Origin: CANNDT01 sp945876205 | GTDB taxonomy: Bacteria > Acidobacteriota > Vicinamibacteria > Vicinamibacterales > UBA2999 | Length of the DNA: 22,275 bases | Assembly: GCA_947503365.1 (NCBI GenBank) | Contig: CANNDT010000076.1 | Span: forward strand, 1 to 22,275 | Direction of reading: 5' to 3' | Shown: piece by piece, positions 1 to 5,919 of the stretch | How positions within the stretch are numbered: the stretch's first letter is position 1 | Layout of the letters: every line of letters starts with the position of its first letter | Translations under genes and position numbers: made by a program | Notes under the pieces: generated by a model | The model's input: only the letters and a program-made list of their open reading frames with translations | Database searches by the model: none | What the model was told of the DNA's origin: nothing

Positions 1-1
1 C

Positions 2-1312
2 GAGGAAGACCTGCAGCAGGTCAACCTCACCCGCTTCGACGTCTTCTACCCCGACAAGCGCGATTTCTTTCTCGAGGGCCAGGGCATTTTCGATTTCGGC
101 GGCCAGGCCGGCTTCAGCGCCCGAACTGCCACGGTGCCGATCATGTTCTTCAGCAGGCGGATCGGCCTGAGCAACGGGCAATCAGTGCCGGTGATCGCCG
201 GAGGCCGCGTCACCGGCAAGGCCGGGAAGTTCGACGTGGGCGGCCTGGCGATTACGACCGCCGACAAGGCCGAGGCTGGCGCCGTGCAGACCACGTTCTC
301 GGCGATGCGTGTACGCCGCAACATCCTGCGCCGCAGCAGCGTCGGATTCATCGCGACCGGCCGCTCGCCGGCCGGGTCGGCGTCCGGCACCAACGCGCTG
401 GGCGGCGTGGATGCCGATTTCCGGTTCTTCGACAACATTCAAGCCAACGTCTACTGGGCGCGCACCTCGTCAGCCGGTCTCAACGGCGATGATGCGAGCT
501 ACCGGACGCGCTTCCTCTACGGCGGCGATCGCTACGGTTTCGAAGTCGACCGCGTCGTGATCGAACCGCAGTTCAACCCCGAGGTGGGATTCGTCCGCCG
601 GGGCAATGTCGCCACCAACTCCGCCAGCGCGCGGTTCAGCCCGCGGATGCGGCGAGGCCGGCTCGTGCGCAGGCTGACGTGGCAGGCCGATCTCGACTAC
701 CTCACCGATGCCGCGGGCGACCAGTTGGAGGATCGCGCGGTCGCCGGCGTGTTCGGTGTCGAATTCAACAGCGGCGACGAGGTCACCGTCACCGGCACGA
801 GACTCTACGAGCGGCTGCCGCGCGACTTCACGATCTCGCGCGGCGTCGTCGTGCCGGCCGGCGAGTATTCGTACCAGATGCTGAACGCGTCCTACTCGCT
901 CGCGCAGCAGCGAATGGTGTCGGGCACCGCCTCAGCCTCGTACGGATCGTTCTACAACGGCACGCGGGCGACGGCGGCCTACACCGGACGCATCGGCTTT
1001 TCCCCACACCTGGCGCTCGAGCCGAACCTGACGCTCAACTGGGTGAGGCTCCCCTACGGCGATTTCGACGCGAGACTGATTGGGATGCGCTTCGTGGTGT
1101 CGCCGACGGCACGCCTCGGGTTCAGCTCGCTCACGCAGTTCAATCCTGGCGCGCATTCGCTGACGTCGAGCGTCCGGATGCGGTGGGAATACACGCCCGG
1201 CAGCGACCTCTACGTCGTCTATAGCGACGGCCGGGACACCGCGGTGGCGAATCTTCCGATCGTGCAGAACCGATCGTTCGCGATCAAAGCCACGCGCCTG
1301 TTTCGATTCTGA
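2..1312 (+). CDS. DUF5916 family outer-membrane protein, C-terminal part (5' end outside window)
   Basis: The reading frame is open from the first bases and ends at TGA 1310-1312, so the gene begins upstream of the window. About 436 residues are visible. The first visible residues read QVNLTRFDVFYPDKRDFFLE, then a GIFDFG segment and FFSRRIGL, the hallmark block at the start of the DUF5916 domain; in this family that domain usually follows an N-terminal carbohydrate-binding (CBM9-like) domain, which would lie outside the window. The rest alternates short polar and hydrophobic stretches like beta strands of an outer-membrane barrel, and the protein ends in the aromatic residue Phe (LFRF), as expected of a barrel recognised by the BAM machinery. 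The molecular function of the family is not established. The Met at 134 is internal, because conserved sequence continues upstream of it. The gene converges on the minus-strand operon with a 4-bp gap. Confidence 0.85.
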   Translation, partial: EEDLQQVNLTRFDVFYPDKRDFFLEGQGIFDFGGQAGFSARTATVPIMFFSRRIGLSNGQSVPVIAGGRVTGKAGKFDVGGLAITTADKAEAGAVQTTFSAMRVRRNILRRSSVGFIATGRSPAGSASGTNALGGVDADFRFFDNIQANVYWARTSSAGLNGDDASYRTRFLYGGDRYGFEVDRVVIEPQFNPEVGFVRRGNVATNSASARFSPRMRRGRLVRRLTWQADLDYLTDAAGDQLEDRAVAGVFGVEFNSGDEVTVTGTRLYERLPRDFTISRGVVVPAGEYSYQMLNASYSLAQQRMVSGTASASYGSFYNGTRATAAYTGRIGFSPHLALEPNLTLNWVRLPYGDFDARLIGMRFVVSPTARLGFSSLTQFNPGAHSLTSSVRMRWEYTPGSDLYVVYSDGRDTAVANLPIVQNRSFAIKATRLFRF

Positions 1313-1316
1313 GACG

Positions 1317-1727
1317 CTATGGTTCGAGGGCTGTTCCAGGAATTGGGGGCAGCGATGACGCCCGGCCGAGGATTTTTCCGTCGGCAAGTACCGCCTTCAG
1401 GATGCGGCCCATCGGTTGGTTGTTCTTCGCTGGCTCGACGGTGATCGTCACGCGGTCGCCGGCCTTGAACGAGTCTTTGCGATAGCCAATCGGGAAAATC
1501 GTGTTGGGCGCCTGGCCCTCCGCAATCCAGTTCGCCGCCGTGCCGTCCTCACGGGTGATCACGAGCTTCAGCAGGCAGTGAGGATTGGCATAGAGCCATT
1601 CCACGACGGTGCCTTGCAGCACCACTTCCTTGCCGGTATCAAACGCCGCGCTGCCGTGGTGCGCGGCCAGCGCAGAAGACATGAACAACCCGGCAACCGC
1701 GGCGAACAGCATGAATGTACGTGTCAT
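1317..1727 (-). CDS. DUF6152 family secreted protein (last gene of secreted-protein operon)
   Basis: This 136-residue protein has a clear signal peptide (MTRTFMLFAAVAGLFMSSALA), then a mature N-terminus beginning AHHGSAAFD. The AHH start, the following E-W-x(n)-NPH segment (VVEWLYANPH) and a beta-rich body with an AGDRVTITVEP strand are characteristic of DUF6152, a small exported family of unknown function. The paired His at the mature N-terminus plus the NPH His could form a metal site; this is inference only. A good ribosome-binding sequence (AGGACA) lies just upstream of the ATG at 1727, and the gap to the preceding gene is 9 bp, so it is the distal gene of the operon. It is paralogous to the product of 3403-3798. 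Its stop codon is 4 bp from the stop of the converging plus-strand gene. Confidence 0.85.
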   Translation of the reverse strand: MTRTFMLFAAVAGLFMSSALAAHHGSAAFDTGKEVVLQGTVVEWLYANPHCLLKLVITREDGTAANWIAEGQAPNTIFPIGYRKDSFKAGDRVTITVEPAKNNQPMGRILKAVLADGKILGRASSLPPIPGTALEP

Positions 1728-1736
1728 GGGTGTGTC

Positions 1737-2621
1737 CTACTTGCCGCTCACGGTGTCGCCGAAGAACTTGTTGTAGTTCTCCTGATCGAGGGGTGAGCAG
1801 GTATATTCCTGGACGTCGGTGCGCGCATCGTGCAGACGCATCGGCATTCTCATCGACTCCCACGGTGTGGTGTAGAGCCTGGGATCGTCGATCCTTTCCG
1901 TCCACAGCATCGTGTCGTTGTCCACGCGCCGGAAGGTCTCGATGATCCGCGCCCGATCGCTGATCGGGCGGCCGGTCGAGTCGAGCCATACCCGGTCTTC
2001 CGGCATCGTTCCCACTGTCTGAACCTCAAGCGTCTGATCGTCGAGCCAGGTGCCAACCGAGTAGCCGAAGAACCGCTGTTCGCGGAGCTCGCCGCCGACG
2101 GTGACGCCGCCGTCCACGACCTTGGGCAGCTCGCGGCCGTCGGTCCAGATCACGCGCCAGCGGTTGTCGAACTGGTAGAGCATCGCGATCTTGTACTCGT
2201 CCTGGTAGATCTGCAGGATCCTGATGTTGTAGTGGTTGTAGCGGGGAAATCCGAGCGGCTCGCACTTGTTCCGCGGATCGTTGCCCTGGGCGGGCAGCAC
2301 GGCATCGATCCCCTCGAGCGCCTTGTGGGACTTGTACAACTCGAGGCCGTAAGGCGTGTAGGGGAGCTGATTTTCCGGCCGGCCGTTATTGGGCTTCCCC
2401 TGAACGCCGCCGCCTTGCGTTCCCACTCCAGGGCCTCCCGCCGGACCCCACGTGCCGGCCAGGGTCCGCCGCGGCGCCGGCTTCCTGTTGGCGGCCGTGA
2501 TCGGCGGCTTCTCCCACACCGGATCGACCCAACCGCCGGGAGCAGCGTTCTGCGCCGCGGCGGAAACAGAGAACGCCGTGGCGACGGCGGCCAGCACGAG
2601 GATCGCAATGTGTCCGCGCAT
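1737..2621 (-). CDS. Secreted protein of unknown function (larger paralogue, middle of secreted operon)
   Basis: This is a 294-residue predicted exported protein: a signal peptide ending VSAAAQ, then a Pro/Gly-rich linker (about residues 25-80) and a globular domain. The domain contains a CEPLGFPRYN segment, a hydrophobic RILQIYQDEYKIAMLY strand, a WTDGRELP turn, GYSVGTWLDDQTLEV, a TIGT-like VQTVGTMPEDRVW strand and a YTCSPLDQEN ending. The same order of landmarks (Cys-Pro-Gly near the start, DGR, GxW-x-DDxTLxV, E-x-x-C near the end) recurs in the products of 2648-3406 and, more loosely, 3821-4777, so I treat the three as one family. Such proteins are frequent in Acidobacteriota and are normally annotated hypothetical. 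No catalytic motif is recognisable. It uses ATG at 2621 with AGGATC about 7 nt upstream, and lies 26 bp after the previous gene's stop. Confidence 0.8.
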   Translation of the reverse strand: MRGHIAILVLAAVATAFSVSAAAQNAAPGGWVDPVWEKPPITAANRKPAPRRTLAGTWGPAGGPGVGTQGGGVQGKPNNGRPENQLPYTPYGLELYKSHKALEGIDAVLPAQGNDPRNKCEPLGFPRYNHYNIRILQIYQDEYKIAMLYQFDNRWRVIWTDGRELPKVVDGGVTVGGELREQRFFGYSVGTWLDDQTLEVQTVGTMPEDRVWLDSTGRPISDRARIIETFRRVDNDTMLWTERIDDPRLYTTPWESMRMPMRLHDARTDVQEYTCSPLDQENYNKFFGDTVSGK

Positions 2622-2647
2622 GCGCGGATCCTACATCGGACGGTGTC

Positions 2648-3406
2648 TTACTGGGTTGGACGGCAGTTGCCGCCCGCGCATCGATTGTTCTCTTCGCACA
2701 CGTACTCCAGAAGGCCGATCTGCTCCCAGTCGGGACGAAGGGTCAAGTCGAAGTCCTGCGAAAACGGCCGCTCGAAGATCTTGGGGTCGTCGATGGTGAT
2801 GCGATAGTGGAGCTTGTTGCCTTCGCGCTGCAGACGTTCGGTGACGTGCAGCGCGTCGCTGTGCCAGCGGCTCTTGGTCGGATCGGTGTAGTGATAGTCA
2901 TCCAGGATCCACCGCTTGAAGTTGACGGTGTCGATGACCAGCGTGTCTCCGTCCCACTTCCCGACCGAATCACCGTAGTACGAAGGCTCGATTCCCTCGC
3001 GGTGCGGACGGCCGTCGAGCGGGATGATCCGGCTTGCACGCTGGAGCTCCGGCGTGATGACGATGTACTTGGAATTCTGAACGATCTGGATGGGCAGGAT
3101 GTAGAGCATGCCTGACGGAAAGCCCGACGGCAGGCACGCCGCGCGAGGTTCATCGACACGCGCATCACCGGTGCGCGGCTGGTAGAGGAGGCTTTCGGCG
3201 CCGGGCTTTACCGGCGCCATCTTGTCGGCGTTGAAAATCAGGTTGCCGCGCGGCCCGGTCGCATTGACCGTCGAGGGCGCGGTGTAGATGCCGGAGAAGT
3301 CAGGCTTCCCGTCGGCCGTCCGGGGAACCTCCTGAGCGTATGACGTGGCCGCGGCGAGCACGAGCGCTGCCGCAAGAACGGCTGACGATATCCACCGGGC
3401 ACTCAT
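2648..3406 (-). CDS. Secreted protein of unknown function (PRTADGKPDFSGIY type)
   Basis: This 252-residue protein has a signal peptide ending ATSYAQ. The mature part starts with PRTADGKPDFSGIY, a signature seen at the N-terminus of many acidobacterial exported hypothetical proteins. Further on are CLPSGFPSGM, DGRPHREG, GDSVGKWDGDTLVIDTVNF and a DALHVTERLQR segment, then ITIDDPKIFERPFS and a C-terminal LEYVCEENNRC. The last 30 residues carry three Cys (EYVC, NRC, GNC). These landmarks match the neighbouring protein encoded at 1737-2621. The start ATG at 3404-3406 overlaps the stop of the preceding DUF6152 gene (ATGA), with a near-ideal GGAGG 6 nt upstream, so the two are translationally coupled. 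Function is unknown; a ligand-binding beta-rich fold is a guess from the strand pattern. Confidence 0.8.
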   Translation of the reverse strand: MSARWISSAVLAAALVLAAATSYAQEVPRTADGKPDFSGIYTAPSTVNATGPRGNLIFNADKMAPVKPGAESLLYQPRTGDARVDEPRAACLPSGFPSGMLYILPIQIVQNSKYIVITPELQRASRIIPLDGRPHREGIEPSYYGDSVGKWDGDTLVIDTVNFKRWILDDYHYTDPTKSRWHSDALHVTERLQREGNKLHYRITIDDPKIFERPFSQDFDLTLRPDWEQIGLLEYVCEENNRCAGGNCRPTQ

Positions 3407-3798
3407 CGTGCGGCCTCCGGAGCGATAAACACATTGGTGCCATCAGCAAAGGTCACGCGGCGGCTGTTGGCGTTGTTCGAGCCATCCCGCGCGCGGTTCC
3501 CTTCGACGTTGACGATCTCGCCGATCTTCAGCGCCGACTTGTTGATGCCTCGGCGCATCAACGATCCGGGAGGACCCGAAGAGAATCCCCAGGTGGTGAC
3601 CTTGCCGGCGTCGTCTTTCACGTCGACGTAGAACCAGATGTGCGGATTCTGCCACTCGACTTTCGTGAGTGTGCCGCTCACTTTCACGGGACTATTCGAG
3701 TCGAACTCGGCCGCTTCTGAATGATGGGCAAGAATCGGCGCGGCGAGATTGATGAGGCCCAACCCGACCACAATAAGCGTCAGTAGATTACGGATCAT
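3403..3798 (-). CDS. DUF6152 family secreted protein
   Basis: A 131-residue exported protein. A hydrophobic signal peptide (MIRNLLTLIVVGLGLINLAA) is followed by the mature start AHHSEAAEFDSNSPV, then GTLTKVEWQNPHIWFYVDV, a TTWGF strand and KIGEIVNVEGNRARDG. The AHH start, E-W-x-NPH block and basic/Gly-rich strand near residue 95 place it in DUF6152, and it is a paralogue of the product of 1317-1727. Role unknown. It is coupled to the next gene by an ATGA overlap and lies 22 bp behind the stop of 3821-4777. No strong Shine-Dalgarno precedes its ATG, consistent with reinitiation from the upstream gene. Confidence 0.85.
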   Translation of the reverse strand: MIRNLLTLIVVGLGLINLAAPILAHHSEAAEFDSNSPVKVSGTLTKVEWQNPHIWFYVDVKDDAGKVTTWGFSSGPPGSLMRRGINKSALKIGEIVNVEGNRARDGSNNANSRRVTFADGTNVFIAPEAAR

Positions 3799-3820
3799 CG
3801 TCGAATCTTAGCCTACCGCC

Positions 3821-4777
3821 CTACCGCCCGCCATCGGTCTTGCAGGTCAGGTTCGGCGCCGCCTCCGGACGGCCTTGCGCCTCGATCCAGCCGCAGCAAT
3901 AGCGGGTGCATTGCGCCGGCGGCGCGTAGCTTTTCAAGGTTTTGCGGAATTCGGGATAGAGCGACGCGGCGTAGCCCATCGCCGCTTCACGCGGCAGGTT
4001 GTAGCTGCGCACCATGTGGTCGGCCTGCGGGTTTCCACCAGGCACGTAGTGCGGCACGATGCCGCTGTCCTCGAGGCGCGGGATCTCCGTCACCGAGTTG
4101 CATGAGTTGAAAAGGCCGATGTTGGCCCGGGGATCGAGCTGAAACGTGCGGCTGACGACGTGCGGTTCGGTGAGATAGACGGGATCTTCCTGGATGACGA
4201 CGATCGTCAGCAGGTTGTCGTGGCGCGTCAGGTGTGCCGTGACCGTCGCCTGATCGCTTGCCGGGATGCCGTTACCGCGGCGGATGGTCGTCGCCTTCAG
4301 GTGCGTGGTGCGTACCGTCAGGGTGTCGCCCTCCCACGTGCCCGTGGTGAAGCCGGAGAAGCGATAGAACGCGTTGCCGGACGGGTGCGGCCGTCCGTCC
4401 ATCCAGATCGTCATCACGTCGCGCAGGAAATCGCCGCCGATGTGCCACGCGAGCACCGCGCCCCGGTCGTCGAACTCGCTCCAGATCCGCAATCCGAGCG
4501 GCCGGAACATGAATGACCAGGGAGACCACGGCATGCACTGACGCTCGGTCAGCGACAGGAGCGTCGGCTCGTAGGCGAGCGCCCGCGCGCGCCCCTCGTC
4601 GGCGAGCGGCAGACCGGTGAAGTCGGCGAGGTCGGATCCCGGGCCGCGCTCGATGTAGTCCTCGTGCAGGCGGGACGCCCAGGATCCGGTGAGGTCGATT
4701 TGTGCCGACGCCGGAATGCTCGCCAGGATCAACACCGCCGCGAACAGCACACGCCGCATCGTCAGAACACGTTCCAT
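3821..4777 (-). CDS. Secreted protein of unknown function (first gene of secreted operon)
   Basis: This predicted exported protein of about 318 residues has a signal peptide (core RRVLFAAVLILASIPASAQ) followed at once by IDLTGSW. Landmarks include RQCMPWSPWSFMF, MDGRPHPSG, GFTTGTWEGDTLTVRTTHL and IQEDPVYLTEPH, the same DGR / GxWxGDTLxV / DPxY order as in the two downstream larger proteins, but more divergent. The C-terminal third is unlike them and is Cys-rich (QCTRYCCGW and a final LTCKTDGGR), suggesting disulfides or a metal site. The frame can be extended to a GTG at 4846, but that adds 23 residues without export character. I prefer ATG 4777; ATG 4759, directly before the signal peptide, is equally possible, and neither has a strong ribosome-binding site. 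It heads the five-gene operon and follows the antitoxin stop by about 80 bp. Function unknown. Confidence 0.75.
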   Translation of the reverse strand: MERVLTMRRVLFAAVLILASIPASAQIDLTGSWASRLHEDYIERGPGSDLADFTGLPLADEGRARALAYEPTLLSLTERQCMPWSPWSFMFRPLGLRIWSEFDDRGAVLAWHIGGDFLRDVMTIWMDGRPHPSGNAFYRFSGFTTGTWEGDTLTVRTTHLKATTIRRGNGIPASDQATVTAHLTRHDNLLTIVVIQEDPVYLTEPHVVSRTFQLDPRANIGLFNSCNSVTEIPRLEDSGIVPHYVPGGNPQADHMVRSYNLPREAAMGYAASLYPEFRKTLKSYAPPAQCTRYCCGWIEAQGRPEAAPNLTCKTDGGR

Positions 4778-4854
4778 GCCTGCCGAATGTAACGCATGCC
4801 TATGCCGCAGGCACCTGCAACGTCCTGGTTGGTAGCGTGATTTCACGGATCGTG

Positions 4855-5205
4855 TTACGACGCCGCTCGGAGCAGGAATTCGACTTTCACAGCGTCGTAT
4901 GGAAAGACCACGCCCCCGCCGGGCGCGCGGTCGAGGACGCCGGCGTTGAGCAGCGCCGTGACATCGCTGTGCACCGCCTTGACGTCGCGGTCCACACGCC
5001 GCGCGGCCTCACGGATTGAGATCGGACCTGCTCCGCACAGCGCCTTGAGCAACTCCCAGCGCTTGGCCGTCAGCACTTTCCAGAGCAGCTCCGGCGAGGC
5101 AAAACTGATGCGCGCCGATTTCTCCGCCTTGCCGGTCTTCCACACACGGACGAAGTCCTTCATCGTCTCGGCCGGAGCGCGGACGTCAAGAGTGATGGTT
5201 TTCAC
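4855..5205 (-). CDS. TumA-like antitoxin / HVO_A0114-family winged-helix DNA-binding protein
   Basis: This 116-residue protein has an N-terminal KTITLDVRAPAETMKDFVR segment, a central SFASPELLWKVLTAKRWELL helix (about residues 35-53), and a winged helix-turn-helix (about 58-102: ISIREAARRVDRDVKAVHSD recognition region, then LLNAGVLDR and a GGGVVFPYD wing). This matches the HVO_A0114 family of MarR-like regulators that accompany TumE toxins. The start is a GTG at 5205, supported by GAGGTGG at the right distance; it lies 20 bp inside the end of the upstream toxin gene. A longer frame back to 5451 exists only because it runs antisense-free through the toxin gene in another frame, and its extra residues look non-coding. 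It is expected to neutralise the toxin and repress the shared promoter at 5483-5531. The gene symbol is left empty because the assignment is from pattern memory. Confidence 0.75.
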   Translation of the reverse strand: MKTITLDVRAPAETMKDFVRVWKTGKAEKSARISFASPELLWKVLTAKRWELLKALCGAGPISIREAARRVDRDVKAVHSDVTALLNAGVLDRAPGGGVVFPYDAVKVEFLLRAAS

Positions 5206-5482
5206 GGTTCCACCTCGCAATGTCGCGTTGGAAGTCGGCAATGAGCTTGTCCGGCGTCTCGAAGGGATAGGCGCTTTCCTTTTCCCCGAAGTGTCGGTGA
5301 TCGCCTTTGCCGACTTCGTTGTCGTACCGCACGACACATGCGCCGTCGACAACGTAGGCCAGACGGTACTTGAACTGGTGGGTCGAGCCCGCCACGGGTC
5401 TCGGCAGTTGCCACAGCACCAGCTCGGCGAATGCGGCTTCCGAGAAGGCAATGCGGCTCCGGAGCAGCGGCACCGCCTTCAT
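5186..5482 (-). CDS. TumE-like toxin of a type II toxin-antitoxin pair (DUF6516 family)
   Basis: A 98-residue protein with the block FKYRLAYVVDGACVVRYDNE, then GKGDHRHFGEKESAYPFETP and KLIADFQRDIARW. The Y-R-L-x-Y-V-x-D-G-x-C-V-x-R-Y-D-N, G-K-G-D-H-R-H and LIADFxxDIxRW elements are typical of the TumE toxin family (DUF6516). The conserved GDHRH cluster is a plausible active or RNA-contact site, though the biochemical target is not known to me. ATG 5482 is preferred over an in-frame TTG at 5491, because the best -10 hexamer (5490-5495) overlaps that TTG. The gene would then be transcribed as a nearly leaderless mRNA. It overlaps the antitoxin gene by 20 bp. The toxin-first order is usual for this pair. 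Confidence 0.75.
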   Translation of the reverse strand: MKAVPLLRSRIAFSEAAFAELVLWQLPRPVAGSTHQFKYRLAYVVDGACVVRYDNEVGKGDHRHFGEKESAYPFETPDKLIADFQRDIARWNRENHHS

Positions 5483-5519
5483 GTTGGTCAAAATACCAAC
5501 ACTCGCTACGTGTTGTCAA
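5483..5519 (-). promoter_or_regulatory. Promoter of the toxin-antitoxin pair, leaderless type
   Basis: Read on the minus strand, TTGACA (5519-5514) is followed after 18 bp by TATTTT (5495-5490), and the ATG of the toxin begins 7 bp further on. A start site at the normal distance from this -10 would fall at or within a few bases of the ATG, leaving no room for a Shine-Dalgarno. The consensus -35 is exact; the -10 matches 4 of 6. The assignment is by inspection only. Confidence 0.6.
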
Positions 5520-5531
5520 TTATCACAACAC
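5497..5531. promoter_or_regulatory. Candidate operator: three GTGTTG half-sites over the toxin-antitoxin promoter
   Basis: Three copies of one hexamer alternate in orientation: CAACAC at 5497-5502, GTGTTGT at 5510-5516 and ACAACAC at 5525-5531. Sites one and two form a perfect 6-bp inverted repeat with a 7-bp spacer; sites two and three form a perfect 7-bp inverted repeat with an 8-bp spacer. Together they cover the -35 box and the spacer. This layout suits cooperative binding of the winged-helix antitoxin or its complex with the toxin, giving autoregulation. Binding is inferred from position. Confidence 0.55.
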
Positions 5532-5645
5532 CCTCGGCCCACCGCCCGCGCAGTACAAGAAGGCGATCGCACAGGCACCTCGCGCTTGCGGCGAAGGACA
5601 GGGTTGCGTCGCAGCTCACGGTGGGTCAGGTCGCTCGAATGAGGT

Positions 5646-5658
5646 TGGTGCGCCCTGC
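5646..5658. repeat. 13-bp duplicate of the tRNA-Arg 3' end
   Basis: TGGTGCGCCCTGC at 5646-5658 is identical to 5739-5751, which is the encoded CCA, discriminator base and the start of the 3' acceptor/T-arm side of tRNA-Arg (minus strand). The neighbouring bases are also similar (GAGGT(T)GG). Duplicated tRNA 3' ends are what integrases leave as attachment sites, but the 93-bp offset leaves no room for an element. A scar or a decayed tRNA copy is more likely. Confidence 0.4.
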
Positions 5659-5660
5659 CC

Positions 5661-5697
5661 GCCTTCGTTCGCCGTGGCGCGAGACGCGAACTTCGGC
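5661..5697. repeat. REP-like imperfect palindrome
   Basis: The left arm GCCTTCGTTCGC (5661-5672) and right arm GCGAACTTCGGC (5686-5697) pair over 9 of 12 bases around a GC-rich 13-bp centre. The three mismatches are the TTC/TTC block in the middle of the arms. It resembles short dispersed palindromes I associate with intergenic regions of related genomes, but only one copy is visible here, so the repeat status is not demonstrated by this window. The 5532-5738 stretch around it holds no convincing gene. Confidence 0.35.
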
Positions 5698-5738
5698 GCG
5701 CCATGGGCGTGTCGAGTCAGAACTTACGCTGATTGAGG

Positions 5739-5815
5739 TGGTGCGCCCTGCAGGAGTCGAACCTGCGACCTCCTGGTTCGTAGCCAGACGCTCTATCCAG
5801 CTGAGCTAAGGGCGC
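5739..5815 (-). tRNA. tRNA-Arg (anticodon ACG)
   Basis: On the minus strand the 5' acceptor GCGCCCT (5815-5809) pairs with AGGGCGC (5749-5743), followed by discriminator A (5742) and an encoded CCA (5741-5739). The D-arm contains AGCTCAGCTGGATAGAGC, the anticodon stem TCTGG/CCAGG encloses the loop CTACGAA, giving anticodon ACG, and the T-loop is the standard GTTCGACTC within a CTGCAG-type stem. Total length is 77 nt including CCA. ACG (A34 modified to inosine) reads CGU, CGC and CGA Arg codons. A plausible promoter lies upstream at 5847-5876. Confidence 0.95.
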
Positions 5816-5846
5816 GCGAAGGGTAGGGATCGAAAACTGAAACACC

Positions 5847-5876
5847 ACTATATCAGGAGAATTCGATGGCCTCCAA
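5847..5876 (-). promoter_or_regulatory. Candidate promoter of tRNA-Arg
   Basis: On the minus strand TTGGAG (5876-5871), an 18-bp spacer and TATAGT (5852-5847) form a reasonable -35/-10 pair. The -10 ends 31 bp before the mature 5' end of the tRNA, leaving a short leader for RNase P removal. Assigned by inspection. Confidence 0.4.
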
Positions 5877-5919
5877 GCCGCCGGGGAAGAACCGCCTGAC
5901 TATAATCAGCGGGCCGTGA
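5866..5919 (+). CDS. Possible 17-codon leader ORF upstream of moaB
   Basis: AGGAG at 5855-5859 is followed after 6 nt by ATG at 5866, opening the frame MASKPPGKNRLTIISGP, which stops at TGA 5917-5919 and overlaps the moaB GTG start as GTGA. The ribosome-binding site and the start/stop overlap are textbook-quality, but the ORF is tiny and a better promoter for moaB (TATAAT 5901-5906) lies inside it. The same AGGAG bases are also in the spacer of the divergent tRNA promoter. It may be chance. The tail LTIISGP resembles the N-terminal P-loop of guanylate kinase, but nothing follows it. Confidence 0.2.
   Translation: MASKPPGKNRLTIISGP
5901..5906 (+). promoter_or_regulatory. -10 box for a leaderless moaB transcript
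   Basis: A perfect TATAAT sits 9 bp before the GTG start of moaB. Transcription starting about 7 bp downstream would begin at or within a few bases of the start codon, and there is no Shine-Dalgarno before the GTG. No good -35 hexamer is visible 16-18 bp upstream, so promoter strength is uncertain. Confidence 0.5.

Noticed and set aside
4811..4822. GCAGG-CA-CCTGC palindrome before the secreted operon as a terminator or operator
   Set aside because: The 2-nt centre cannot form a hairpin loop, no T-run follows, and a single copy is not enough to call an operator.
5206..5451. N-terminal extension of the antitoxin frame to 5451
   Set aside because: The added residues are Ser/Arg/Pro-rich without family similarity and overlap the toxin gene; GTG 5205 has a strong ribosome-binding site and restores family length.
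5516..5704. 62-residue minus-strand frame between the toxin gene and the tRNA
   Set aside because: It is Arg-rich, covers the toxin promoter, operator and the palindrome, and shows no recognisable family.
4946..5809. Long plus-strand frame opposite the toxin-antitoxin genes and the tRNA
   Set aside because: It runs antisense to two recognisable genes and through tRNA-Arg; its tail (RPAGVEPATSW) is the well-known false translation of a tRNA reverse strand.
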